DNA of 64,000 bases from Virgibacillus chiguensis. GTDB lineage: Bacteria > Bacillota > Bacilli > Bacillales > Amphibacillaceae. The stretch is from NCBI RefSeq assembly GCF_900129865.1, contig NZ_FQXD01000012.1:1-64000 (forward strand), in the 5' to 3' direction. This document shows positions 8,477 through 15,943 of this stretch, in pieces; position 1 is the first letter of the stretch; each line of letters begins with the position of its first letter. The position numbers were made by a program, and so were the translations under genes. A model generated the notes under the pieces. It did no database searches. It saw only the letters and a program-made list of their open reading frames with translations, and was not told the DNA's origin.

Positions 8477-8598
8477 CGACAAAATCTGGTAATCAAATAA
8501 CTTTCTAAAATAAAATGCATGTTTAATAGAAATATTTTATTTGTTATAGGCTGATTAAGTATTTATAAACTCCTTCGAAAAAATGTAAAATCCTGTAG

Positions 8599-9138
8599 TT
8601 ATATTGTACCATAAATTGTATAATAGAGGACAAACAATACGAACGTAATTACGATATTGGATACGAGGTAAAATATCATACTAATTTAATAACTAATAGA
8701 GGCTTTGAAATAATATCAAGCACTCAAAACGGGGAATTCAAACTAATTTTGTATAGACACTTTTACGACGATACTCCGAAAGATAAAGAAAAAACAATCA
8801 TTCTTGGCATACGAGTCATTACTATGAAAGGAATTCTTTATCCTGATCCCGTTTTAAAAGCCTTTTTCAATGATGACCTTACTGAAATATCTTTAGCAGA
8901 TATTGATATCGAAGAGTACCTTTCTAATTACGGTTTCGGAAGCATACTATTAAGTACTCTTATTGACATTGCAAAGAACAGAAAAATAAACAGTATTTCT
9001 GGCTGGATATCCAATGTTGATATTGATCATATAGAAAGATTGGTTCACTTTTATAAGAAGCACAATTTTGAGGTAATCTTAGATGACAATAATAAAGACA
9101 GCCTTAAAATTGGTAATTTAATATGGCAACGTAAGTAA
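8599..9138 (+). CDS. GNAT-fold acetyltransferase-like protein, 5' end unresolved
   Basis: From the end of the frame, NYGFGSILLSTLIDIAKNR and IERLVHFYKKHNFEV look like the acetyl-CoA loop and final helix/strand of a GNAT N-acetyltransferase. The frame stays open and protein-like back to the TAG at 8596, including YDIGYEVKYHTNLITNRGFE and GEFKLILYRHF, but no ATG, GTG or TTG exists in it before the TTG at 8749. The TTG would cut away the N-terminal strands and has a badly spaced GGGGAA. Either the gene lost its 5' end when the CBASS operon came in, or it uses an unusual start. It runs in the same direction as the two HTH genes and away from CBASS. Substrate unknown. Confidence 0.55.
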   Translation, partial: LYCTINCIIEDKQYERNYDIGYEVKYHTNLITNRGFEIISSTQNGEFKLILYRHFYDDTPKDKEKTIILGIRVITMKGILYPDPVLKAFFNDDLTEISLADIDIEEYLSNYGFGSILLSTLIDIAKNRKINSISGWISNVDIDHIERLVHFYKKHNFEVILDDNNKDSLKIGNLIWQRK

Positions 9139-9151
9139 TGGAGGGGAGTTA

Positions 9152-9517
9152 ATGGACAGCCTGCTAAGTAGTAATTCATTTGAGTATCTGTTGGAGACAA
9201 TCATTAAAAATGAGATATCTGATACATTAAATAATCTGTATCAGGCTAAAGACTATTCCACCAAAAAATATTTAACTATCAAAGAAGTATCCTCATTAAC
9301 CGGCATTGGCTCTTCCGTAATACGTCAGTTGACATTTTCAAGAGCAATGCCTCACCGAAAAGTTAAATCTCGCATTATTCTAGATAAAAACGAAATAAAA
9401 GAAACAATTGATATTTATAAAAAGTTTGGTTGGACTGATCCAGATAATAATTGGGATGTGAATTCCGTTCAGTCTGAAATTGATAACTTCCACAAAAAAA
9501 AGGGGAGTCTACAATGA
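9152..9517 (+). CDS. HTH protein, excisionase/MerR-like (first of pair)
   Basis: 121 residues, with good ribosome binding site GGAGGGGAG. The middle holds a winged-helix motif, YLTIKEVSSLTGIGSSVIRQL followed by MPHRKVKSRIILDKNEI, the layout of excisionase-type (HTH_17) DNA-binding proteins where the wing is ...R.K...I...ei. N-terminal helix of about 40 residues, no catalytic domain. It overlaps the next gene by four bases (ATGA). Such small proteins direct excision of integrative elements or regulate them; no integrase is next to it. Inference: left over from, or supplied to, a mobile element at the rlmH site. Confidence 0.65.
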   Translation: MDSLLSSNSFEYLLETIIKNEISDTLNNLYQAKDYSTKKYLTIKEVSSLTGIGSSVIRQLTFSRAMPHRKVKSRIILDKNEIKETIDIYKKFGWTDPDNNWDVNSVQSEIDNFHKKKGSLQ

Positions 9518-9903
9518 TCGATGAAATAATTAGGAAAATAATAAGAGAAGAATTAACTATTTTTTCAAATGAAATAAAAAACTTCACAAAAAAAGACAAA
9601 GAAAGTTATTATGGCAGAACTGTTCTAACTATAAAAGAAGCAGCAAATCATTTTCGAACGAGTCCGGCTACTATTTATAATTTAATTAAAGATGACGGAA
9701 TGCCACACTTTAAAATCCATTCTCGCCATTTTATTGTTCTTGAAGAGGCCGAAGCATATTTATGGAGAGAAACTGCAAAATCGTATGCTGAAGAGGGAAA
9801 TATATATTGGCAGCGAATTTTACAAAGGCTAGATTGGGAGGAAAAAGAAAGAAACGCCGCATATGAGAAGGCACTTAAAAGACTCGAAGAAAGTACTTAT
9901 TAA
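9514..9903 (+). CDS. HTH protein, excisionase-like (second of pair)
   Basis: 129 residues. The motif VLTIKEAANHFRTSPATIYN followed by DGMPHFKIHSRHFIVLEEAE is the standard excisionase/DNA-binding (HTH_17) pattern of an HTH plus beta wing. The C-terminal 45 residues are charged and probably helical (RLDWEEKERNAAYEKALKRL). It resembles its upstream neighbour in plan (N-terminal helix, HTH, wing), so the two may be diverged duplicates or a heteromeric pair. It ends 120 bases from the 3' end of rlmH, the classical attachment site for several staphylococcal and bacillary islands. Confidence 0.72.
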   Translation: MIDEIIRKIIREELTIFSNEIKNFTKKDKESYYGRTVLTIKEAANHFRTSPATIYNLIKDDGMPHFKIHSRHFIVLEEAEAYLWRETAKSYAEEGNIYWQRILQRLDWEEKERNAAYEKALKRLEESTY

Positions 9904-10023
9904 GTTTTTAGAATTGCAAAGAACACATTCCATAAAAAGGAGTGCGCTCTTTTGCCATAACAAATTACTAGATTTTTTCTATCCATTCTTTTTTTATAAC
10001 AATTTCCACCCTTTGTTTTACCA

Positions 10024-10503
10024 CTATTTGTGATACGGTTCCCCCCGATTAATCCGAAATGCCCTATACACCTGCTCCAACAGAATCAACCGCATCACCT
10101 GATGTGGGAAGGTCATTTTCGAAAAGGATAGATCAAAATTACTTCTATGTTGTACCTCTGCACTGATTCCAAGTGATCCGCCAATGACAAATGCTATTTT
10201 GCTTCTTCCATAGGTGGCGAGTTCATCCAATTTGCTGGCAAATTGTTCTGAAGTAAGCATGTTGCCGTTAATTTCTAACGTGACAACAAATGTGTCTGGA
10301 TGAATATGGCTTAAAATGCGCTCCCCTTCTTTTTGTTTCACATGTAACATTTGCGCTTCACTTAAGTTTTCCGGGGCTTTTTCATCAGCTACTTCCACGA
10401 TATCTACTTTTGCGTACGTGCTTAAACGTTTTAAATATTCTTGTATGCCTTGCTTTAAATATTTTTCTTTTAATTTCCCTACTGATACAATGGTAATTTT
10501 CAT
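10024..10503 (-). CDS. rlmH: 23S rRNA (pseudouridine1915-N3)-methyltransferase RlmH
   Basis: SPOUT-family methyltransferase that methylates pseudouridine 1915 of 23S rRNA, 159 residues from the chosen start. The SAM-binding trefoil knot is seen as [11 protein letters not shown] near residue 105, and the C-terminus [20 protein letters not shown] is the universal RlmH ending. I chose the ATG at 10503 ([13 protein letters not shown]) because it gives the family length and has AGGA upstream; an in-frame ATG at 10521 has no ribosome binding site. The last codons of rlmH (GGxGAxCCxTATCACAAAT here) are the att site of SCC elements in staphylococci. In B. subtilis this gene follows htrA; here it is far from it. 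Confidence 0.96.
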   Translation of the reverse strand: MKITIVSVGKLKEKYLKQGIQEYLKRLSTYAKVDIVEVADEKAPENLSEAQMLHVKQKEGERILSHIHPDTFVVTLEINGNMLTSEQFASKLDELATYGRSKIAFVIGGSLGISAEVQHRSNFDLSFSKMTFPHQVMRLILLEQVYRAFRINRGEPYHK

Positions 10504-10584
10504 AATGCGTAACGTCCTCATAGATTTTTTCTTTAGTTTACCATAACTGACCGTGCTTTTTACTAAAATTTCTTCTCTTCACCC

Positions 10585-10932
10585 CTACAAACTAAAACCC
10601 ACTGCAATATACAGAGCTATAATAGCAATTACGCTAATGACTACAAGCACTCGGGTTGTTGTTTGAGACAGCGACTTTACTCGCTTTCCTTTGAACCATC
10701 CAGTAAATTGGAACTTATTTCGGTACAGGACAAAAATAAGGATGGCAATGCCTATGGCTTGTAGCGCTAAAAAGTACATCAAATATGGATATACTTCCGT
10801 CAACTGAGCGATCGGTCTGTTCGTGAATATTTCTAAAAAGTAATTGCTTATCGCTCCAAATACGAAATAAAGTACTACAAAGATGAACAGCGCACGAAAC
10901 GATTCAAGCAATCTTGTAGAAAATAAACGCAT
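10585..10932 (-). CDS. Small membrane protein of unknown function
   Basis: 115 residues from ATG 10932, which has GGAGGGG eight bases upstream (a start six codons earlier lacks this). Three hydrophobic segments: about 12-30 (SFRALFIFVVLYFVFG), 49-70 (YPYLMYFLALQAIGIAILIFVLY) and 93-113 (VLVVISVIAIIALYIAVGF), with a basic cytoplasmic stretch WFKGKRVKSLS between the last two. I do not recognise a family. It lies upstream of rlmH on the same strand with an 80-base gap, and may be co-transcribed with it. Confidence 0.6.
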   Translation of the reverse strand: MRLFSTRLLESFRALFIFVVLYFVFGAISNYFLEIFTNRPIAQLTEVYPYLMYFLALQAIGIAILIFVLYRNKFQFTGWFKGKRVKSLSQTTTRVLVVISVIAIIALYIAVGFSL

Positions 10933-11034
10933 GCTACCCCTCCGTTCCACACTTTTCTTCCATTATAACAAAGATGCATTCAAACAAATTGTTTTTTCTG
11001 AAAACACTTTCCATTTTTAAGTAATTCGTGTATT

Positions 11035-11053
11035 ATATATCTAAATGATATAT
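11035..11053. promoter_or_regulatory. Inverted repeat upstream of the PadR gene
   Basis: ATATATC-TAAAT-GATATAT, 7+7 bases with a 5-base spacer, ending 23 bases before the padR-like start codon. Placement suits an autoregulatory PadR operator overlapping the promoter; AT-richness makes chance occurrence possible. Confidence 0.45.
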
Positions 11054-11076
11054 ATCAAATAGATAGGAAGATTCCT

Positions 11077-11619
11077 TTGAAAACGTATAACAATAGTACC
11101 TATGCGCTACTTGGAATTTTGACTTTAAATTGTCGCACGGGTTATGAAATTAAACAACGGATGGATCAGAGCTTAAATCATTTTTGGAAAATTAGTTATG
11201 GGCAAATTTACCCGAATTTAAAAACATTAGTTACCGATGGCTTAGCAACCGTTAAGGTCATGTCACAGGATGGGAAACCAGATCGAAAGGAATATTTCCT
11301 TACTACCAAGGGGGAAGAGGTGTTAAAGAGCTGGTTAAAAGAGCCATTGCAGCATATTGCTAATGAGCGTAACGAAGTGCTTTTGAAATTGTTTTTTAGT
11401 AGACATCAGCCTGCAGACGAGACGCAATCGTTGATACGTCATTATAAAGAAGAATTACAGAAAAAAATAGACACCTACGAAGCGATTGAAGAAATGATAG
11501 GCACTAATTATTCTCAAAACCCTGATGCTACTTATTGGCTGTATACACTAGACTATGGAAAGCGGACAACCAAGGCTGCTATAGAATGGTGTGAAGCTAC
11601 CATAGAAAAAATAAAGTAA
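11077..11619 (+). CDS. PadR-family transcriptional regulator
   Basis: 180 residues with the PadR layout: N-terminal winged helix (YALLGILTLNCRTGYEIKQRM, then FWKISYGQIYPNLKTLVTDGL and a wing GKPDRKEYFLTTKG) and a C-terminal helical dimerisation domain (Vir_act_alpha_C-like). The start is a TTG at 11077 with AGGAAG upstream. PadR proteins repress a neighbouring gene until a small-molecule ligand binds. The next gene, a DUF4188 protein 220 bases downstream on the same strand, is the likely target; such PadR-DUF4188 pairs occur in other Bacillales. Confidence 0.88.
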   Translation: MKTYNNSTYALLGILTLNCRTGYEIKQRMDQSLNHFWKISYGQIYPNLKTLVTDGLATVKVMSQDGKPDRKEYFLTTKGEEVLKSWLKEPLQHIANERNEVLLKLFFSRHQPADETQSLIRHYKEELQKKIDTYEAIEEMIGTNYSQNPDATYWLYTLDYGKRTTKAAIEWCEATIEKIK

Positions 11620-11840
11620 ACTGGCTTTAGTTATAACTTCTTTTCTGGGCTCTTTCGAAAAGCTTAATTTCTTATTCTGTACAAAGATGACTTGAAAAGC
11701 AAGATGCGATTGCTTCGAGAAAAGCGTGATCACTGGGGGCGGGGTGCGAGTAAAGAGGCTTCATTTAACCTATAGAAAAGTTAGAAGCAATAGGCAATAT
11801 CATAACGCCTCCATATACTGTAGAGGGGAGAGAGGATATC

Positions 11841-12344
11841 ATGATAAAACAGGTCTACTCTGGTCGTTATACCACAGAAAATGAAGAAGATATTGTTGTG
11901 TTTTTAATAGGGATGCGGGTTAACCGTAGATTAGCTGTACATAAATGGCTTCCCGTCTTTTTAGCAATGCCGCGGATGATTAAAGAACTTTACACATATA
12001 AAGATACGTTAGGCTTTTTATCTATGGAAAGTTATTTTGGCCTGCGCACGACGTTGATGGTGCAATATTGGCGGTCTACCGAAGATTTGCTTGCCTATGC
12101 AAAGGGGAAACAACATCTAGCTGCATGGAAACGGTTTAACCAAAAAGCAAGCCATACAAATGCGGTTGGTATCTATCATGAGACGTACATCGTACCAAAA
12201 GGTAATTATGAAGCAATTTATGCGAATATGCCCTTATACGGTTTAGCAAAGGCAAACGAACATATTCCTGTCTCATCTAAACGTACAACGGCTAAGCAGC
12301 GTTTGACACAGGCTACAGTTAACCAAATAAATGATTTGAAGTAA
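11841..12344 (+). CDS. DUF4188 domain-containing protein
   Basis: 167 residues. The pattern RYT..., DIVVFLIGMRVNR, VHKWLPVFLAMPRMIKEL, TTLMVQYWRSTEDLLAYAKG, AWKRFNQ and VGIYHETY..NYEAIYANMPLYGL follows the DUF4188 family, a ferredoxin-like alpha/beta barrel fold related to small monooxygenase-like proteins; the reaction is not known. Strong ribosome binding site (GGGGAGAGAGGA). Downstream of a PadR regulator, which suggests ligand-controlled expression. No signal peptide. Confidence 0.8.
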   Translation: MIKQVYSGRYTTENEEDIVVFLIGMRVNRRLAVHKWLPVFLAMPRMIKELYTYKDTLGFLSMESYFGLRTTLMVQYWRSTEDLLAYAKGKQHLAAWKRFNQKASHTNAVGIYHETYIVPKGNYEAIYANMPLYGLAKANEHIPVSSKRTTAKQRLTQATVNQINDLK

Positions 12345-12759
12345 TGTGGAACAGCTTGCTGATGTACTAAATCAAAGCTTGCGAGTTGTTCCTACAGGAA
12401 TATCACATCTTTTCCTTCGGTAGGTTGTGGGTATGCTTACATCAATCTGTTTACGGGACTTTTATTTGCTCATATGGTTAAGCGCCACAAAGGTTTGGCT
12501 TGAAAATCTCTTTATGACATACGAGAGTGAGGTTCTATTTCCTCCCCCTAGATTTTATTCCACACATAATACTGTGTCTTACATGATACAATCAACCATA
12601 ACGTAGCAATTTCTAGAAAAACTTTTAAATGGAGTGAAAAATTTCACATCTAGATGGCAACTACCTTCCATAATCCACCTAAAATTTTACATGCTAAGTC
12701 GTACAACATGTTTCCTAAAAGCACCTCCTATGTACATACCTATCATTTGGAGGAGAAGG
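12345..12759. other. Intergenic stretch without recognisable gene
   Basis: About 415 bases. No credible reading frame with a ribosome binding site, no tRNA, no clear terminator. The plus-strand open frame that begins at 12634 belongs in its 5' part to non-coding leader of the SDR pseudogene. Confidence 0.5.
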
Positions 12760-13531
12760 ATGAAAATATTAACTGGCAAAATTGCTATTGTAACTGGAGT
12801 TCGTAATTCGAAAGGTATTGGAGCTGCAACATGTTTGTCTCTTGCAAAAGCAGGAGCTGACATCTCTTTCACGTACTGGTCTCCATTTGATGAAGCGGAA
12901 GGAAGATTGGAAAAAGATTTCCCTAGTAAGCTTTGTGAAAAAATAAATAGCTTTGGAGTGCGCTGATCACATGGCGTTAGACTTAAGCCTAGAAGAGTCC
13001 CCAAACAACTTGCTAAATACAGCCCAGAATAAATTAGGTACTGCTTCCATTTTAGTCAATAACGCAACCTACGAAGCTCCAACGAATTTCCATACGTTAA
13101 CTTCAGAAAATCTAGATAACCATTATCAAGTGAATAATCGCGGAACCCTTTTATTAGCGGTTGAATTTGCTAAAAGATATGAACAGCAATTTCCCAACGA
13201 GAAAGAAGGCCGGATTATCAATCTCGTCTCTAGAGGGCCAGATCCAAATAATATAGCTTATATTGCTACAAAAGGGATGACTATTGCTGCTACAGAGCCA
13301 TTATCCGTTGCTCTAGCTTCCATTGGCATAACGGTTAATTCTATTGATCCAGGACCAACGGATACAGTTTGGATAAATAAGGAAATAAAAAAGTGTATTA
13401 CCTTTATTCCCAGCTGGTCGGCTGGGCCGTCCAGAAGATGCCGCTAAACTGATCACCTTCTAGCAAGTGAAGATTCCTATTGGATAACAGGGCAAACCAT
13501 TCGTTCTGAAGACGGATTTTTAGGGAAATAA
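12760..13531 (+). pseudogene. Frameshifted short-chain dehydrogenase/reductase
   Basis: An SDR oxidoreductase gene broken by at least three frameshifts. Part one starts at ATG 12760 (GGAGG upstream) with MKILTGKIAIVTGVRNSKG, the NAD(P)-binding loop, and runs out of frame near 12958. Part two continues with CADHMALDLS, the ILVNNAT motif and YIATKG (catalytic YxxxK) to about 13410. The true frame then moves to FPAGRLGRPEDAAKLIT, hits a TAG near 13461, and finishes with ASEDSYWITGQTIRSEDGFL and a stop at 13531. All SDR landmarks are there, so the decay is recent, but no full enzyme can be made. Confidence 0.85.
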
Positions 13532-13543
13532 CAATACATTAAA

Positions 13544-13587
13544 GGACTGTTGCACCATGCATTTCTGACCGTGCAACAGCCCTTTTT
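13544..13587 (+). terminator. Rho-independent terminator after the SDR pseudogene
   Basis: GGACTGTTGCAC pairs with GTGCAACAGCCC (one mismatch) and is followed by TTTTTCT. Confidence 0.75.
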
Positions 13588-13803
13588 CTATGATTTTAAA
13601 ACACTTCCAGCATATAACATCAGCGATCTTTTATCGCTACAGCGATATATTGGATACGTAATATCTCCTATCCTATGGCTTGTTTCGCTGAGCGTTGTAT
13701 TTTTCCTATGCTATCCCCTATAGGTATGTAAAAATGATATGGGAAAGTTTCTTAGAGGTTAGAGTAGTTTAAGTAGTATTAGTAAATGAGATAGGTTTTT
13801 TGT

Positions 13804-13944
13804 TTAGCTTGTTTCATAGGTCGTTGTTGGTTTAGGAATATTCGCGTTCATGGTTAATTTGTCCTCATTTTGCGCACCATTTGTAAACAAAAATCCACCT
13901 ATCAGAAGTGCCCCAAATATAAAAGATACTACAAATTTCTTCAT
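13804..13944 (-). CDS. Secreted signalling pro-peptide of the NprR-like regulator (NprX/Phr-like)
   Basis: 46-residue gene, 15 bases downstream of the TPR regulator on the same strand, with a strong AAGGGGGAA ribosome binding site before ATG 13944. Seen: a lysine-positive start and hydrophobic core (MKKFVVSFIFGALLIGGFLF) followed by a polar tail of about 24 residues ending KPTTTYETS. This is the plan of NprX, PapR and Phr precursors: an exported peptide, cut outside, whose C-terminal 5-8 residues are re-imported by an oligopeptide permease and bind the TPR receptor. Which tail segment is active cannot be told; IPKPTTTYETS is the best region. Too short for usual gene cut-offs. Confidence 0.75.
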   Translation of the reverse strand: MKKFVVSFIFGALLIGGFLFTNGAQNEDKLTMNANIPKPTTTYETS

Positions 13945-13959
13945 CTACTATTCCCCCTT

Positions 13960-15228
13960 CTATAGTTTGATTATTTTGTCATAACTCTCGTTGGCTACTT
14001 TATAATATTTCATCGCCTCCTTATACTTACCCATTTTTTCTAGATGGGTAGCCAACAATCTTGAATAAAAAACTAAATAGTTATATGCTTTTTTTTGTTT
14101 TAGATATGGAATAAATTCATCTGCTAATACGATTTTAAAATTCTTTAAATCGCCATTTAATAAATGTGTATAAGTTTTAATTACATAGCTATAAAATTTA
14201 TGATATCCTTTGTCTTGGGTGAAGTTAAGAGCTTCCTCACCCAAGCGCAAATATACTTTAGTTTTCTGCCAATTATCGCTTTTGTAAAAACTATGTATTA
14301 AGTGCGTAATAGCATCTAATCTAAGTTCATAATCTAAGTCTGTAGTTTTTAAGCCAAGCTCATAATTTTCAATGGATTTTTTTGAATTCCCTGTTGTAAA
14401 ATAAAACAGCCCTAAATTAAGATAGGCTAACTGAATAACTTGTTCTTCGTTGTTTAACTTACCTAGATACATTGCCTGATTATAATTTTCTAACGCAACA
14501 TCATTCATTCTTATTCGTTGATACGAAATTCCCAGCAAGATATGACATTGAGCGCAACGTGTAAAGTTATACTTTCGCTGAAACTCAGCCATTGCTTTTT
14601 CTGCATAATTTATAGTCTCTAATCCATTTAGTAAATGACTATGTTGAATGGAAATGGCATAATACAAATCAGCAATCTCTTCTTCTTCAATTTCAGCTGA
14701 TCGATGCACTTTCTCGGCTTTTTTATAGCATTGTAAAGATTGTTGATGTTCTTCTTTCAAGGAGTAATAATTCCCTTGAAATTTATTCCAAAAATATTTA
14801 TGTAGAGAATTAAAAGAGTCTGCCATCTCGTGGAGTTCATTAATTTTATGTAAGGCTTTTTGGAAATCACGTAAGATAATATAGTAACGAACTTTATGAA
14901 TCTCAAACATAATTGTTTGATTGTTAATACTTTTATCCATTACGTTTTGCAATTCTTCATATCTTGTTATAATTTCCTGTTTATCAAAACGGTCATATAA
15001 CATGTCGTACCATTTCTTACATTTGTCTTCAAAATTTGAATCAGGTATATTTGTAAGCTCAATTCCTAGACGATTACATAATGCTTGAATAATCTCTGAA
15101 TTGGCTTTTGCTTTCTGATTTTCTATTTTTGATAAATAGGACAAAGAAACAATACCTTCTGATAATGCTTCTTGTGTCATATTTTGCTTGGTTCTATGTA
15201 ATTTTATAATATAGCCTATATCTATCAA
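13960..15228 (-). CDS. RNPP-family quorum-sensing regulator, NprR-like (HTH + TPR)
   Basis: 422 residues, almost the length of NprR (about 423). The N-terminal XRE-type HTH is about 1-58 (IIKLHRTKQNMTQEALSEG, SLSYLSKIENQKAKAN). The rest is a helical array of TPR repeats, e.g. YYSLKEEHQQSLQCYKKAEK, RMNDVALENYNQAMYLGKLN, YFTTGNSKKSIENYELGL and LEKMGKYKEAMKYYKVANES. Known: RNPP regulators bind a re-imported peptide in the TPR groove and switch DNA binding; NprR controls extracellular proteases and has a role in necrotrophy and sporulation timing. A small pro-peptide gene follows 15 bases downstream, completing a receptor-signal cassette. Targets are not visible; the guaC promoter lies 620 bases upstream in the other direction. 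Confidence 0.85.
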   Translation of the reverse strand: MIDIGYIIKLHRTKQNMTQEALSEGIVSLSYLSKIENQKAKANSEIIQALCNRLGIELTNIPDSNFEDKCKKWYDMLYDRFDKQEIITRYEELQNVMDKSINNQTIMFEIHKVRYYIILRDFQKALHKINELHEMADSFNSLHKYFWNKFQGNYYSLKEEHQQSLQCYKKAEKVHRSAEIEEEEIADLYYAISIQHSHLLNGLETINYAEKAMAEFQRKYNFTRCAQCHILLGISYQRIRMNDVALENYNQAMYLGKLNNEEQVIQLAYLNLGLFYFTTGNSKKSIENYELGLKTTDLDYELRLDAITHLIHSFYKSDNWQKTKVYLRLGEEALNFTQDKGYHKFYSYVIKTYTHLLNGDLKNFKIVLADEFIPYLKQKKAYNYLVFYSRLLATHLEKMGKYKEAMKYYKVANESYDKIIKL

Positions 15229-15852
15229 ATCCTAGTCCCCCCTTTAATACGTTATATTATGTAATATTATACCACAAGTCTAAATATTTAGTGTTTGAGA
15301 AAAAATATGATTAATCTAAAAAATTACACCTAAATTAGGGTTACTAATCAACAAATTTTCTTTTAACAGGAAAATGTACATGGTGTAGTAGAATTACGCA
15401 TTATTAACTGTCAATTTTTGTGATCTACTCTTTTTTATTTAAAACAATACACATTTGCTACGAAGATAAAAAATATTTTTTTAGTATTATCATAAATGAA
15501 ATAAGCAACCTTAAATGAACAACCTTTATAAAACTCCCTCCACAACTTAAATTTTCCCCTTCCATTATCATATTACTAGATATCCCTCTTAGATAAGCTG
15601 CTTGTCACCTAGTCTTTATGCACATTTATCGTTTTTCTTACCCTATAAAGTAAGGCTTAAAATATATATAGAACAAAAAAGATTGCTGCCGCACGTTTTT
15701 TCTAACATCTTTATATCCCTTTTCCCAAACGTATAAAAACCCCTCTCAGAAAAATTTAGCTTGCTGCAAATCTTTATGACGTTAAAACGTGATCGTCTTG
15801 CATAAACTATAAACTCTAATTTGTCATGCTTCCCTGTCGCGGATATAAAATT
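15229..15852. other. Intergenic region between the NprR-like gene and guaC
   Basis: About 620 AT-rich bases holding the promoter regions of two divergent genes. An open frame on the minus strand (15643-15864) has no ribosome binding site or family resemblance and is not called. No riboswitch pattern recognised. Confidence 0.5.
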
Positions 15853-15930
15853 TTGACTTCTCATTCAAAATCATGTACATTACTAATAGACGAACGTTAA
15901 ATATAAACGAATAATTTTTATTCGGATTTT
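15853..15930 (+). promoter_or_regulatory. guaC promoter with PurBox-like inverted repeat
   Basis: -35 TTGACT (15853-15858), 17-base spacer, -10 TACATT (15876-15881). Downstream of it, GACGAACGTTA (about 15889-15899) and the inverted TTATTCGGATTTT (15918-15930) resemble the two PurR boxes (core CGAAC) in inverted order, 24 bases apart. In B. subtilis guaC belongs to the PurR regulon as I recall it; the second box is imperfect, so this is a candidate only. Confidence 0.5.
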
Positions 15931-15943
15931 AGAGGTGTTAGGT

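Noticed and set aside
4181-10060. Staphylococcal-type SCC cassette at rlmH
   Set aside because: No ccrA/ccrB/ccrC recombinase or clear flanking repeats are present; only the location is similar.
15643-15864. 73-codon minus-strand frame in the guaC upstream gap
   Set aside because: No ribosome binding site, no family resemblance, biased composition typical of chance AT-rich frames.
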